Part shown: piece after piece, positions 1-9,899 of the stretch
Position numbering within the stretch: the stretch's first letter is position 1
Layout of the letters: every line of letters begins with the position of its first letter
Assembly: GCA_905182125.1 (NCBI GenBank)
Contig: CAJJAV010000027.1
Coordinates: forward strand, 24,607-88,606
Direction of reading: 5' to 3'
Length of the DNA stretch: 64,000 nucleotides
Origin: an uncultured Candidatus Poseidoniales archaeon
GTDB taxonomy: Archaea; Thermoplasmatota; Poseidoniia; Poseidoniales; Poseidoniaceae
The notes under the pieces: generated by a model
The model's database searches: none
What the model saw: only the letters and a program-made list of their open reading frames with translations
What the model was told of the DNA's origin: nothing
Program-made: the position numbers and the translations under genes

Positions 1-3000
1 CCTTCGCTTCCAAGCATCTCAATGATTTTGACTCGCATTGCTTCATGTGGGTCGCCAAGACTCTGACTTTCCCATGTCGTTGGTTTGCGCTCATCAAAGG
101 CTGTGGCAATTGTATAGGACAAATCTCGAATGTGGAGTTCCCGCAAATCAGTCACGTCTTTACCGCCGTTCATTGCTAAGCAACCGAGCGTACCGTGGAT
201 TTCCGCCATGAAGGACGAGAACCATTTTCCATCGAGTTGTTCAGATCCTGTGCCATCGAGTTTGGTAATTTTACCCTCATTGCTGAGTTCAGTGACCCAG
301 CCACGAATCTTATCAAGGTCAATGCCTGCGAGTTTTTCCTTGTAGAGTGGGTTGTGGAATTCCGGATCAAGGCCACCCCCGTGAGACATCAAGGTCAGCA
401 ATTCCTTTGAGTTCTTTGGAATCGGAGCTTTATCGAGGTAGAACTTGTCCAGTTGATCGGCACTGAGCTCTGTTGCCAGACTTCGAGTACCAAGCAACCG
501 CCTTAGGATGGCTGGGTCGATGTCCTTGACCAAATAAGCCCGAGTCTTCATCGCCATCAAATCTTCAAAGGCAGACATAAAGAGGGACATTCCAAGCCTT
601 GATGGCACAGTGACCCTGTTGTGCACGATTCGCGCCTCACCTGTAACACATGATTGTAGGAACACTTCCAAACTTTTCATATCAATGTCACCAAACATAA
701 TTTCGTTCTTTGCCTCACGCATCAACAAACTGTCATCGGTGGTTCGGTGCTTGTTCAGCAAAGCTTCTGCCTTTTGTTGGAATTGTTGGGGGGTGATTTC
801 TTCTGAGCCGATTCGCTTTGGAATAATCATTGAGCGTCCGGCAACTTCCCTGAACCTCTTGGCAAAGATCTGTGTATTGACCACATAGCGTTCGATCACT
901 TCGGTGTGGTTGTTGTCTCTAAACGCTTGATACATTTGGCCAGGATCGACTTCTTCAGAAGTTCGAATCAGCAACCCATTTTCATCAAAGGACATTTCAA
1001 TCACAGCAATGTTGTTTGATTCTGCTAAACCGGCCATGAAGTAACCTAGAGCGGTGTTGAACCCTCTGCCTCGACATGTTGTGATCATGTACGTCGGGTG
1101 ACCCCCGCTGATCACTTGCTCCACAAGGATGCGGTTTGGATCAGGTACTTGGAACGAATCAATGCTGTGTTCCTCTAGGTGGCGAGCAATGGCGTTTGCG
1201 ACATCATTGGAGAGCCCGTAAGCGTCCTTTAGCACCACGCGTGGGTCTTCTTCGCGTCGCAACGAAACGATGCAGTGCCCGATAAGATCCAACAAGGCAT
1301 TGGAGAGTTCCCTTGACCGGGAGCGTGCTTCACCGGACCACGAAGGAACGGTTGGACGATGGCCAGTTACCGAAGCAACATTCACCCGCGTTCCTTGGAT
1401 GTTGGTCACCCTGTATGTCGAACCACCGAGCAAGATGACATCGCCACCGCGTAAATTGGAGACGAAGGAACCAGAGAGTTGGCCCAAAATGGAACCTTCT
1501 GCATTGAACACGAGGTAGGAATTGTCCGGGGCGATGGTACCGATGTTGGTGTAGTAAATCATTCTCGAATAACCTCGTTTTCCGTAGAGGTTTTCTTCCC
1601 AATCAACCCAAACACGTCGTTCTTCTTCAAGCATGTCGAGCACTTCGATGAAATCATCGTATTTGAAATTCCGATACGACCAAGCATTGACGATGATTTC
1701 GTAGGCTTCATCGATGTCAATTGGATTGATGATGACCAAGCCGATCATAAATTGAGCCACAACATCTAAACAATTTTCTGGGAAATCAAGTCGATCCATA
1801 TCGCCTGTTTGAATCGCAGCTTGGAGGGCTGCGAGTTCCAGTAAATCATCAACGCTTGTCGGTAAGAAACGTGCTCTTGGAATTCCGCCTACATGGTGAC
1901 CAGCACGCCCAATTCGTTGGAGTGCGGTCGCAATATCTCCTGGGCTGCCAATTTGGAGGACAAGGTCCACTGAACCGATATCGATTCCCATTTCGAGGGA
2001 GGAAGAGGTGACGACTGCGCGCAAATGGCCATGCTTGAGTTTCTTTTCAACATCCAGCCGGATTTTCTTATCCATCGAACCGTGGTGACCTGCGACAAGG
2101 TCGCCCAAATATGGACGAAGTTTCAAAACAATATTTTCAGTCATTTTTCTGGTGTTTGCAAACACCAAGGTGGTGTTGTGAGCCGCGATAAAATCAGCGA
2201 TAGCCTCGATGTTTTTATCGAAGACTTTCATGACGGATAGGTCACTAAACTTAGGGTCTGTGATCAAGATGTCCAAGTCCAGTTCCCGAGAGCCAGACAC
2301 CTTCGCAATGCATACTTTGGTAGCTTCTTTGCGACTTTCCTGATCATCACTTGCAACTAAAAATTCTGCAACTGTTTCCAGTGGTTCCATGGTGGCAGAG
2401 ATTCCAATTCGCTGTACTGGTCGTGTCAGCAGCGTGTCAAGGTACGACAAAGTGAGGGCCAAATGAACGCCACGCTTGGTTGGGACCAAGGAGTGCAGTT
2501 CATCGATGATCATGTATTCTACATCGCTCACAATTGGTTGGAACCGGGGTGAAGTGATGGCGATGGCCAGGCTCTCTGGTGTCGTGATCAAGATATGAGG
2601 TGGCTTTCGTAGCATCTTCTGCCGTTCGCTCTGTGGGGTGTCACCTGTTCGTAGCCCAACCCTGATTTCTTGTGTCTTGTCGGGCAGGTAACGTTCTGAT
2701 ATTTCCTTTAGCGGACCTAACAGGTTTCTTTGAATGTCATTTGCGAGGGCTTTGATCGGTGAAATGTAGACACAATACACTCTTTTCTCCAATTCACCAT
2801 CGAGTGCATGGCGAACCAGTTTGTCGATGATGGTTAGGAAAGCAGTCAACGTCTTACCAGACCCAGTTGGTGAACAGAGTAAGAGATGCTCTTGGCTTAC
2901 AATTGCAGGAATCGCTAGTTTTTGTGGCCGAGTGAAGTCTGGAAACTTGTCTTTGAACCAGTTGCGAACGGGTGGACATAGCAACTCCAACAAGGCCTCC

Positions 3001-3038
3001 GTTTCCAGAGGTTTGTCAAGATAATGAATATCTGCCAT
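1..3038 (-). CDS. lhr: Lhr-like DEAD/DEAH-box ATP-dependent helicase (C-terminus runs off window start)
   Basis: Open minus-strand frame from ATG at 3038 to the window edge, so absent from the ORF track. N-terminus reads MADIHYLDKPLETEALLELLCPPVRNWFKDKFPDFTRPQKLAIPAIVSQEHLLLCSPTGSGKTLTAFL, with Walker A and DELH motifs. Confidence 0.85.
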   Translation of the reverse strand, partial: MADIHYLDKPLETEALLELLCPPVRNWFKDKFPDFTRPQKLAIPAIVSQEHLLLCSPTGSGKTLTAFLTIIDKLVRHALDGELEKRVYCVYISPIKALANDIQRNLLGPLKEISERYLPDKTQEIRVGLRTGDTPQSERQKMLRKPPHILITTPESLAIAITSPRFQPIVSDVEYMIIDELHSLVPTKRGVHLALTLSYLDTLLTRPVQRIGISATMEPLETVAEFLVASDDQESRKEATKVCIAKVSGSRELDLDILITDPKFSDLSVMKVFDKNIEAIADFIAAHNTTLVFANTRKMTENIVLKLRPYLGDLVAGHHGSMDKKIRLDVEKKLKHGHLRAVVTSSSLEMGIDIGSVDLVLQIGSPGDIATALQRIGRAGHHVGGIPRARFLPTSVDDLLELAALQAAIQTGDMDRLDFPENCLDVVAQFMIGLVIINPIDIDEAYEIIVNAWSYRNFKYDDFIEVLDMLEEERRVWVDWEENLYGKRGYSRMIYYTNIGTIAPDNSYLVFNAEGSILGQLSGSFVSNLRGGDVILLGGSTYRVTNIQGTRVNVASVTGHRPTVPSWSGEARSRSRELSNALLDLIGHCIVSLRREEDPRVVLKDAYGLSNDVANAIARHLEEHSIDSFQVPDPNRILVEQVISGGHPTYMITTCRGRGFNTALGYFMAGLAESNNIAVIEMSFDENGLLIRTSEEVDPGQMYQAFRDNNHTEVIERYVVNTQIFAKRFREVAGRSMIIPKRIGSEEITPQQFQQKAEALLNKHRTTDDSLLMREAKNEIMFGDIDMKSLEVFLQSCVTGEARIVHNRVTVPSRLGMSLFMSAFEDLMAMKTRAYLVKDIDPAILRRLLGTRSLATELSADQLDKFYLDKAPIPKNSKELLTLMSHGGGLDPEFHNPLYKEKLAGIDLDKIRGWVTELSNEGKITKLDGTGSEQLDGKWFSSFMAEIHGTLGCLAMNGGKDVTDLRELHIRDLSYTIATAFDERKPTTWESQSLGDPHEAMRVKIIEMLGSE

Positions 3039-3130
3039 TTTTTTCTCACGTGCCCGTGAGTTGGAGTGCTAGGAACGAGTAATTGAACTTGTTGTTCTAG
3101 GCCCTCGCTATCGAACGAGAATCGCACAGG

Positions 3131-3445
3131 TTATGCCCATCGTAATCCGCCCTTTTTCCACCTGTTGACTGGCTCTGTTTGTGGTGGTTTAGGTGGGTTG
3201 AGAAGTGGGGATTTTGCAGCGCTTGGAGGGGTTATGAGTTCGTGGAGTGCTTGAGTGGGGCACGACCCGATGCATGAAAGACAGCCGACACACTGAGATT
3301 CAACAACCACCACTGGGCGTTTGGCTTTTGTTCGATTTGGAGGGGATTCAAGGAGCGGAAGCAAAGCCTCGAACGGGCAGTGTGGAATGCACAAATCACA
3401 ACCAGTGCAATCCGATTCGATGATTGCTACCATGGATTGTCCCAT
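3131..3445 (-). CDS. 4Fe-4S dicluster ferredoxin-like protein
   Basis: CTGCDLCIPHCP and CVGCLSCIGSCP motifs. Start may be 3433 (MVAIIESD). Confidence 0.8.
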   Translation of the reverse strand: MGQSMVAIIESDCTGCDLCIPHCPFEALLPLLESPPNRTKAKRPVVVVESQCVGCLSCIGSCPTQALHELITPPSAAKSPLLNPPKPPQTEPVNRWKKGGLRWA

Positions 3446-3555
3446 GTTTTTGGCAAGTCGCCATGCTTCTTAACGCTACGCTTAGGGGTTTTATCCACGA
3501 ATTGAACGGAGAGGTTGAAAGGCGGCTTGCGTTACGAGGGTTGAGCGTGGAATCA

Positions 3556-5226
3556 ATGACACATGACGCTGAACGACTCGAGCGAATGTCTGGAATGCTA
3601 AAGCGCAGAGGCATCATCTTGCCAGCGTTTGAAATTCACGGCGGTGCAAAAGGCCTCTATGATTTCGGTCCAGTCGGTGGCCGGTTGCGAAACCGAGTCA
3701 ATCAAACATGGATCAATCATTGGCTTGCGCTTGGGAATGTTGTTGAACTTTCATGCCCTACAGTCACTCCATATGCCGTTTTGGAAGCATCTGGCCACGT
3801 TGGTGAATTTTCGGATTTTATGACCGTATGCACGGCGTGTGAAGAAGCAAGTAGGGCAGACACTCTTCTAGAAGCGTCGCACCCCAACCCCGATGCTTTG
3901 ACTCAATCAGAGTTGCAATCCCTTTTGTTTGAAGTCAATCCATCCTGTCCCAATTGCAACGAGCAATCTTGGAGTGAAGTTACAGCTCAAAATTTGATGT
4001 TCAACACCACCATTGGGGCTGGTTCTTCTGGTCGCCCCGGTTTTCTACGCCCAGAAACAGCCCAAGGTATGTTCACTTCCTTTTCTGCTCTTCTGCGGCA
4101 CAATCGCGACCGCTTACCATTTGGGGCAATCCAAGTTGGAAAAGGCTATAGAAATGAAATTTCACCTCGTCAGGGTATGATTCGCCTTCGAGAATTTAAC
4201 ATGGCCGAACTTGAATATTTCATCAACCCGCATGAACAACAACTCCATGATTTCAGTCAATGGGCTGAAATTGATATGTGCTTGGTGCCTGATGGACAAG
4301 ACGAAGTGAACATGTCCATCGCAGACGCAGTCTCCTCAAACACCGTACGACACTCAACGGTTGGGTTCTTCATGGCAGAAACCTACGATTTCCTTGTCAA
4401 AGTTGGCATCGATCCTGCACGACTGCGATTCCGCCAGCACGAAGCCGATGAAATGGCTCACTACGCAAAAGACTGTTGGGATGCTGAAATTCTCGGATCC
4501 TATGGTTGGGTCGAATGCGTTGGCATTGCTCACAGAGGGTGTTATGATCTGGAAGCACACGAGAAAGCAACTGGAAAAACCCTGAGGGCTCGACGTGAGT
4601 TTTCTGAACCACAAGTTGTCGAAATTGATGGCTGGACCACGAATGGCGCCACTGCTGGGCCTGCATTTAGAGCCCTAGCAGGTGCTGTGAAGAAGGCGGT
4701 AGAAGCACTTGAGGTCACCACTCCATTCCCGACCCTCATCACCTTAGCATCTGGTGAAGAAGTCGAAGTGGCGCCTGAGCACGTAAAGCGTGTTCAGCGA
4801 ACTGAAACGATCACTGGGGAATGGTACATTCCACACGTTGTTGAACCAGCGTTTGGGATTGACCGTATCATCTGGCATATCCTCGATCACGCCTACGATG
4901 ACGCTGGGAAAGACGGTGATGATTACACCGTTTTGCGATTAAAAAACACCATTGCTCCCGTCGATTACTGTGTTTTCCCTCTGTTCGAAAAGGATGGCAT
5001 GGGCGAAATGGCACGGACCCTGCATCGTACGCTTTGTGCCGCCCCTGGCATCGTCTCTGTGTACGACAGCAGCGGTTCGATCGGACGGCGCTATGCTCGC
5101 GCTGATGAAATTGGGGTTCCTCACTGCTTGACCGTCGATCATCAATCCATCGAAGACGGCACGGTCACGGTCCGCAACCGAGACACAGGCGAGCAACATC
5201 GTGTTCACACAGATGATCTCCTTTGA
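3556..5226 (+). CDS. glyS: Glycyl-tRNA synthetase
   Basis: MTHDAERLERMSGMLKRRGIILPAFEIHGGAKGLYDFGPVGGRLRNRV and RPETAQGMF, class II GlyRS motifs. Track ORF starts at 3424; the internal start is preferred. Confidence 0.9.
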   Translation: MTHDAERLERMSGMLKRRGIILPAFEIHGGAKGLYDFGPVGGRLRNRVNQTWINHWLALGNVVELSCPTVTPYAVLEASGHVGEFSDFMTVCTACEEASRADTLLEASHPNPDALTQSELQSLLFEVNPSCPNCNEQSWSEVTAQNLMFNTTIGAGSSGRPGFLRPETAQGMFTSFSALLRHNRDRLPFGAIQVGKGYRNEISPRQGMIRLREFNMAELEYFINPHEQQLHDFSQWAEIDMCLVPDGQDEVNMSIADAVSSNTVRHSTVGFFMAETYDFLVKVGIDPARLRFRQHEADEMAHYAKDCWDAEILGSYGWVECVGIAHRGCYDLEAHEKATGKTLRARREFSEPQVVEIDGWTTNGATAGPAFRALAGAVKKAVEALEVTTPFPTLITLASGEEVEVAPEHVKRVQRTETITGEWYIPHVVEPAFGIDRIIWHILDHAYDDAGKDGDDYTVLRLKNTIAPVDYCVFPLFEKDGMGEMARTLHRTLCAAPGIVSVYDSSGSIGRRYARADEIGVPHCLTVDHQSIEDGTVTVRNRDTGEQHRVHTDDLL

Positions 5227-5293
5227 GATCAGACCTCGTTCGTTAGCCGATTTGACCATCAATGTTGAAGAACCCTCGGAAGAAGGTAGGCCT

Positions 5294-6838
5294 ATGGCTG
5301 AGGTGAGTGATTGGACTGAACGCCATCGTCCCACTTCAGAGCGCGATCTCGAGGGCAATGAAGTCCAGAGACGAAAAATCAGAGCGTGGTTGGATGATTG
5401 GCAAAACAACACGCCCAAAAAGAAATCCATTCTTTTGGTAGGTCCTCCAGGAGTCGGTAAGACATCCGTTGCTCGAGCCATCGCCAACGACCTTGGCTGG
5501 AACGTCATCGAACTCAATGCATCAGACGCTCGAAATGCCGCTGCAATTCGAAAAGCAGCGACGCACGGTAGCACCCATCGTTCACTGTTTCACGATCCGA
5601 AGGCGAAGAAACAACGAACCCTCATCCTGCTGGATGAAGTCGATCACATTTCGGGTGGGCTTCGTGCAGTCAGTCAGGACCGTATCGACCGAGCAATGCA
5701 AGGGAATGATGAATCTGGCCCGGATGTGAAACTCTCCGGTGATTCTGGTGGGAAAGCAGAACTGCTCAATCTCTTGGCCAACACCAAGCAGCCAGTCATT
5801 TTAGCTTGCAATGAAGTCATGGGTTTGTGGGGTAAAGGCTCGAGTTGGCGTTCAACCCGGGACCGCTTCAAACCTCACGTGGAAATTATCACCTTCGAAA
5901 GGGCAAGCAATGAAGCCTTACGACGCATTGCTAAGCGAGTTCTTCGAGATGAGGAATTGGGTTTTGATGAAGCAGCCGTTCAAGCATTGGTTGACCACAA
6001 CCCCGGTGATTTGAGAGCATTGGTCCGAGATTTGCAAGTGCTTTCTTCAACCGCTAATGGTGAGATCACCAAAGCCATGGTCGAAGCCCAAGCCCTCTCG
6101 GGTCAACGTGATTCCACCCTCGAAGTCTTTCCAGGGCTCGATGCGCTCTACAGATCGACTGAAGCAGCCAAGGCTGTTGCTGTGGGTCGAACCATCGATA
6201 AACCACCGAGTGAATTGATCAACTGGGTTCATTGGAACAATGCTTCTCTGTTTCCTGAAAAGCAATCCATCGAACGGGGCAATCAGACCCTCGCCATTGC
6301 TGCTCGCATGTTGATGGGCCAATATCAGAACACAGCCCACCGCTCGTGGTATTGGAGCGGTCAATTAGCCAGCCTCTCAGCCTCGGTTCCAAATAAAGTT
6401 CCCTTCCGCGAACGAATTTATTCCTCCTACCCCACGTTCTTGCGACGCCAAGCATCGTGGGTCCGTCCTGCCATCGTGGACCGACTGTCACAATTTTCTG
6501 GATCAAGCAAGGCGACAGTCCGAGATGAAATGATGCCACTTCTGGCAGCGATGGTCAAGGACACGCCAAGCATCGGTGATTCGAATGAATTTGATTTATC
6601 CATTCGATTGGGCTTTTCGGGTGAAGAACATGCCTCAATGGCAGGATTACCTCTTTCAAGGCGTTCGACCAAGGACCTGATCAAGGCCTACAATCTCAAA
6701 CTCGATGCTTTCATTGAAGCTCAAGAATCAATACCTCTACCAATCGTTGAGGAGCCTCTCGAAGCGGATGTAGGCGGTGTGGAGGATCAGTCTGGTAAAG
6801 ACGAGCCATCTTCCCCTGGTCAAATGAAGTTATTTTGA
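5294..6838 (+). CDS. rfcL: Replication factor C large subunit
   Basis: WTERHRPTSERDLEGNE, LVGPPGVGKTSVARAIANDLGW, LLDEVDHISGG. ORF opens at 5201; preferred start MAEVSDW. Confidence 0.9.
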   Translation: MAEVSDWTERHRPTSERDLEGNEVQRRKIRAWLDDWQNNTPKKKSILLVGPPGVGKTSVARAIANDLGWNVIELNASDARNAAAIRKAATHGSTHRSLFHDPKAKKQRTLILLDEVDHISGGLRAVSQDRIDRAMQGNDESGPDVKLSGDSGGKAELLNLLANTKQPVILACNEVMGLWGKGSSWRSTRDRFKPHVEIITFERASNEALRRIAKRVLRDEELGFDEAAVQALVDHNPGDLRALVRDLQVLSSTANGEITKAMVEAQALSGQRDSTLEVFPGLDALYRSTEAAKAVAVGRTIDKPPSELINWVHWNNASLFPEKQSIERGNQTLAIAARMLMGQYQNTAHRSWYWSGQLASLSASVPNKVPFRERIYSSYPTFLRRQASWVRPAIVDRLSQFSGSSKATVRDEMMPLLAAMVKDTPSIGDSNEFDLSIRLGFSGEEHASMAGLPLSRRSTKDLIKAYNLKLDAFIEAQESIPLPIVEEPLEADVGGVEDQSGKDEPSSPGQMKLF

Positions 6839-6842
6839 ACGG

Positions 6843-8468
6843 TTAGGGTTTTTCCTCATCTTCCATAATTCGTCGGAAGAGAGCGATAGCACGTCGATCA
6901 GACTGTACTTTTTCTTCCCTTCGCCACGTGTGTGGATGAATCAAGATAACCGCTGTAAGCAATTCCAGTCGTCCAAACCACATCAGAATCGATGTGATGA
7001 TGAGGGCACCAGAGTTCATACCCGCCCAAGTGGAACTTGGCCCATAATCACCTAATGTCGGCCCCGTATTACCAAGAGAAGATGCAACGACCATTGTGAC
7101 ACTCTCAAACGTATCTCCCGGCATGAAAATTGCTAAAATTAGACTTGATATGAAAAACAGGCCAACCCAAACAAATAACATTCCGATAATGAGGCCGATC
7201 TGGTTTTGTTCGACAACTTCACCGTTCATTCGGATTTGCTCAATCTTTCTCGGTTGCGCAATTTTGACCAGTTCTCTCATCGCTACTTTGAACGCCAAAT
7301 TGACCCGTAAAAGTTTCAGTCCACCACTGGTTGAACCTGCACTCGCACCGACGACCATGAGAATGAACAGAATCAAATGCGTAACCAAGGGCCAAGAAGC
7401 ATCCATGTAGTCTGTTGATGTGTACCCCGTACTGGTACCAATCGAAACGACTTGGAACATGCTGTCCCGCAATGATGTTCCGACAGATGTCCCAGAAGCA
7501 ATCAGAGCTCCAAATATTGCGATAATAGCAACGGTGAGGTAAACCAGATAGTTACGAAACTCTTCATCTCCAAAGGCTCTCTTGAAATCCCCGTCGCGGA
7601 TAAACCAAAGGAGGGTGAAATTGACACCTGCTAAGAACATGAATACAATAATTATTGATTCCACTAAAACAGAGTCATAGAATCCTATGCTTGCATCTCG
7701 GGTGGAAAAACCTCCAGATGGCATCGTGGTCAAAGCGTGATTGATCGAGTCAAACAGGTCCATTGCCCCAGTAAAGTAGAGCAGCAAGAATTCAACGAAG
7801 GTCAAGAAAAGATACAATCCCCATAAAGCGAACGCAGTTTGTTTTAGTTTTGGACGCAGACGATGCAACGACGGTCCAGTAAGTTCAGCTCGAGCCAGTG
7901 CCATCCCACCCCCAATGATTCGTGAGAGCACCATCATTCCGAGCATGATGATTCCCATTCCCCCGAACCATTGAGTGAGGGAACGCCAAAGGAGCAGTCC
8001 ACGAGGTTGAGCGTTGATACAATCGGCGGTCGTGCCTGGAATGCAATTTGGGCTCATGTTATGTGAAATCACAGTAGCCCCAGTGGTGGTGAATCCTGAC
8101 ATCGATTCGAACCAAGAATTAACACCACCTCTTGCCATGTCCATAAGCGATGCATCGACTGTGAATGGGCCGACAAAAACTCCACCGAGCCACAATGGCA
8201 GGGCACCAATCAAGACCGCTATAGGCCAAACAAGAGCGACGCCTGCGAATGCTTCCCTGTCCCTCAGCCGCTCGCTCGTGTTGGTATGTGTTCCAAAACT
8301 CAACATCATGAGCCCTGCAAACAAAGAGATGAGGCAAGGGATGGCGAACGCCTTGATTGCAAGCTCGATGGAATCAATGCTTGCAGTGATCAAACCACAA
8401 AAAAACAATGGAAAGACAAGGGCAATCAATGTCCAACCCAAGATAAGATACAACACGTCAGAACGCAT
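6843..8468 (-). CDS. trkH: TrkH-type potassium uptake channel subunit
   Basis: Multi-TM protein with TrkH selectivity-type loops (GFTTTGATV, STGYTSTDY, SLGNTGPTLG). Adjacent to trkA. Confidence 0.87.
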   Translation of the reverse strand: MRSDVLYLILGWTLIALVFPLFFCGLITASIDSIELAIKAFAIPCLISLFAGLMMLSFGTHTNTSERLRDREAFAGVALVWPIAVLIGALPLWLGGVFVGPFTVDASLMDMARGGVNSWFESMSGFTTTGATVISHNMSPNCIPGTTADCINAQPRGLLLWRSLTQWFGGMGIIMLGMMVLSRIIGGGMALARAELTGPSLHRLRPKLKQTAFALWGLYLFLTFVEFLLLYFTGAMDLFDSINHALTTMPSGGFSTRDASIGFYDSVLVESIIIVFMFLAGVNFTLLWFIRDGDFKRAFGDEEFRNYLVYLTVAIIAIFGALIASGTSVGTSLRDSMFQVVSIGTSTGYTSTDYMDASWPLVTHLILFILMVVGASAGSTSGGLKLLRVNLAFKVAMRELVKIAQPRKIEQIRMNGEVVEQNQIGLIIGMLFVWVGLFFISSLILAIFMPGDTFESVTMVVASSLGNTGPTLGDYGPSSTWAGMNSGALIITSILMWFGRLELLTAVILIHPHTWRREEKVQSDRRAIALFRRIMEDEEKP

Positions 8469-8471
8469 GGA

Positions 8472-9899
8472 TCACACCTTGAATCGTTTCTCGATATCAG
8501 TAATTCTGTCAGGGCTGCTAAAGATGATCAATCGATCGCCATTCAGCAAAGTTTTGTCAGGTGATGGTCGCAATGATTCCCACATGCCATTGGTGTTGCG
8601 TCGTTGAATAAAGGCAATTCTCAACCAGTCCGGTAAGTTTGCTTCAACAATTCTTTTGCCTGAGAATTTAGCACGTTCATTGACTTCCATGCTGACACCG
8701 ATGATGTTTGGTATGTTGGTCAGAAGGGCATAAGAACCAGCGGTTTTGGTGTGGATTTGAGCCAGCATGTTGTCCACTGCCACACGTTTTCGGTCAACTG
8801 CGAACGTGATTCCCATACGTTGAGTCACCTTGACCAAGTCTGCATCATTGAGCAACAAACCCGTTCGATCTACGCCCATATCACTGGCGAGAAGCGCAGC
8901 TGCAATGCTTGCCAAATCGTCGGGAAGTGCGGCGATGGCAATGTGATGGTCTGGTATGCCGATCTCGGTCAGTATGTCACGGTCAAGATGGTCACCATGA
9001 ATGACCTCGAGGTTTGGGTGAGCTCCGGTTCGAGAACCAGACAGTTCGTTCGCAAGTTGCAGGTCGCGTTCAATCACAGTCACCTCAGCACCGGATTGCA
9101 GCCAATCATCAGCAATTCTTCGACCAATCGTGTTGGCGCCGATCACAGCAACCCTTGGGCTCACTGGGAAATCAGTTGCAACGTGGCCAAAGATGTTGAG
9201 GATTCGATTGAAACTTGTGAGGCCTGTTGTCGCCACTGCGATTCTGTCATTTGGCATGAGCATGAAGTCACCATCGGGTACGATGCTTTTCTCACCCTCA
9301 CGCTTTAATCCAACGATAAGGGGCATGCCTCCTTCGATGTGGTTCGATGCTTCACGGAGGGTTTGGAACACGACCGTCGTGGCTTGATTGGTGATGTCCA
9401 ATTCAATGATGTATGCTTCATGCCCGAAAGGTATGACTTCCTCGATGGCTGAGGAACGAAGTCCGGAGTGGAGCCTTTGAATGGCGCCTTCCAGTGGATT
9501 GATCACGTGGTTTACTTTTGCCCACTGACTCAAGTATCCATTCTTTTGTTCTTCGATGAAGTTGGTATCATGGACACGACAAATGGACAGGAGAGGTTCT
9601 GCATTTTCGGGAGCAAGTTCCTTATGAGCATGGTTCGCCAAAGCGCATGCGAGAAGATTCCGTTCATCTGAATTCGTTGCGGCAACAAACACCGATGAGG
9701 TACCAATTCCTGCTTCGTGCAACTTATCCCTTTTTGTCAGGTCACCATGAATTACAAGAACATCGAGGTTTTGGGCATTTTTGACAGCTCGAGAATCTGA
9801 ATCCATTAGGACAACATCGATGTCTTCTGCTCGCAATGCTTTCGCAAGATCAGTACCGACCCTACCTGCGCCTCCGATAATAATTCTCATGATTGTCAC
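8472..9899 (-). CDS. trkA: TrkA potassium uptake regulatory subunit (two RCK/TrkA-N domains)
   Basis: MRIIIGGAGRVGTDLAKALRAEDIDVVLMDSD, and second Rossmann domain VAVIGANTIGRRIADDW. Confidence 0.88.
   Translation of the reverse strand: MTIMRIIIGGAGRVGTDLAKALRAEDIDVVLMDSDSRAVKNAQNLDVLVIHGDLTKRDKLHEAGIGTSSVFVAATNSDERNLLACALANHAHKELAPENAEPLLSICRVHDTNFIEEQKNGYLSQWAKVNHVINPLEGAIQRLHSGLRSSAIEEVIPFGHEAYIIELDITNQATTVVFQTLREASNHIEGGMPLIVGLKREGEKSIVPDGDFMLMPNDRIAVATTGLTSFNRILNIFGHVATDFPVSPRVAVIGANTIGRRIADDWLQSGAEVTVIERDLQLANELSGSRTGAHPNLEVIHGDHLDRDILTEIGIPDHHIAIAALPDDLASIAAALLASDMGVDRTGLLLNDADLVKVTQRMGITFAVDRKRVAVDNMLAQIHTKTAGSYALLTNIPNIIGVSMEVNERAKFSGKRIVEANLPDWLRIAFIQRRNTNGMWESLRPSPDKTLLNGDRLIIFSSPDRITDIEKRFKV

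Noticed and set aside
4939-5574. 211-aa minus-strand ORF
   Set aside because: Antisense to glyS and rfcL; no recognisable domain, explained by codon bias of the real genes.
8014-8607. 197-aa plus-strand ORF
   Set aside because: Antisense to trkH/trkA, which are clearly coding.
8751-9308. 185-aa plus-strand ORF
   Set aside because: Antisense to trkA; composition looks like a shadow frame.
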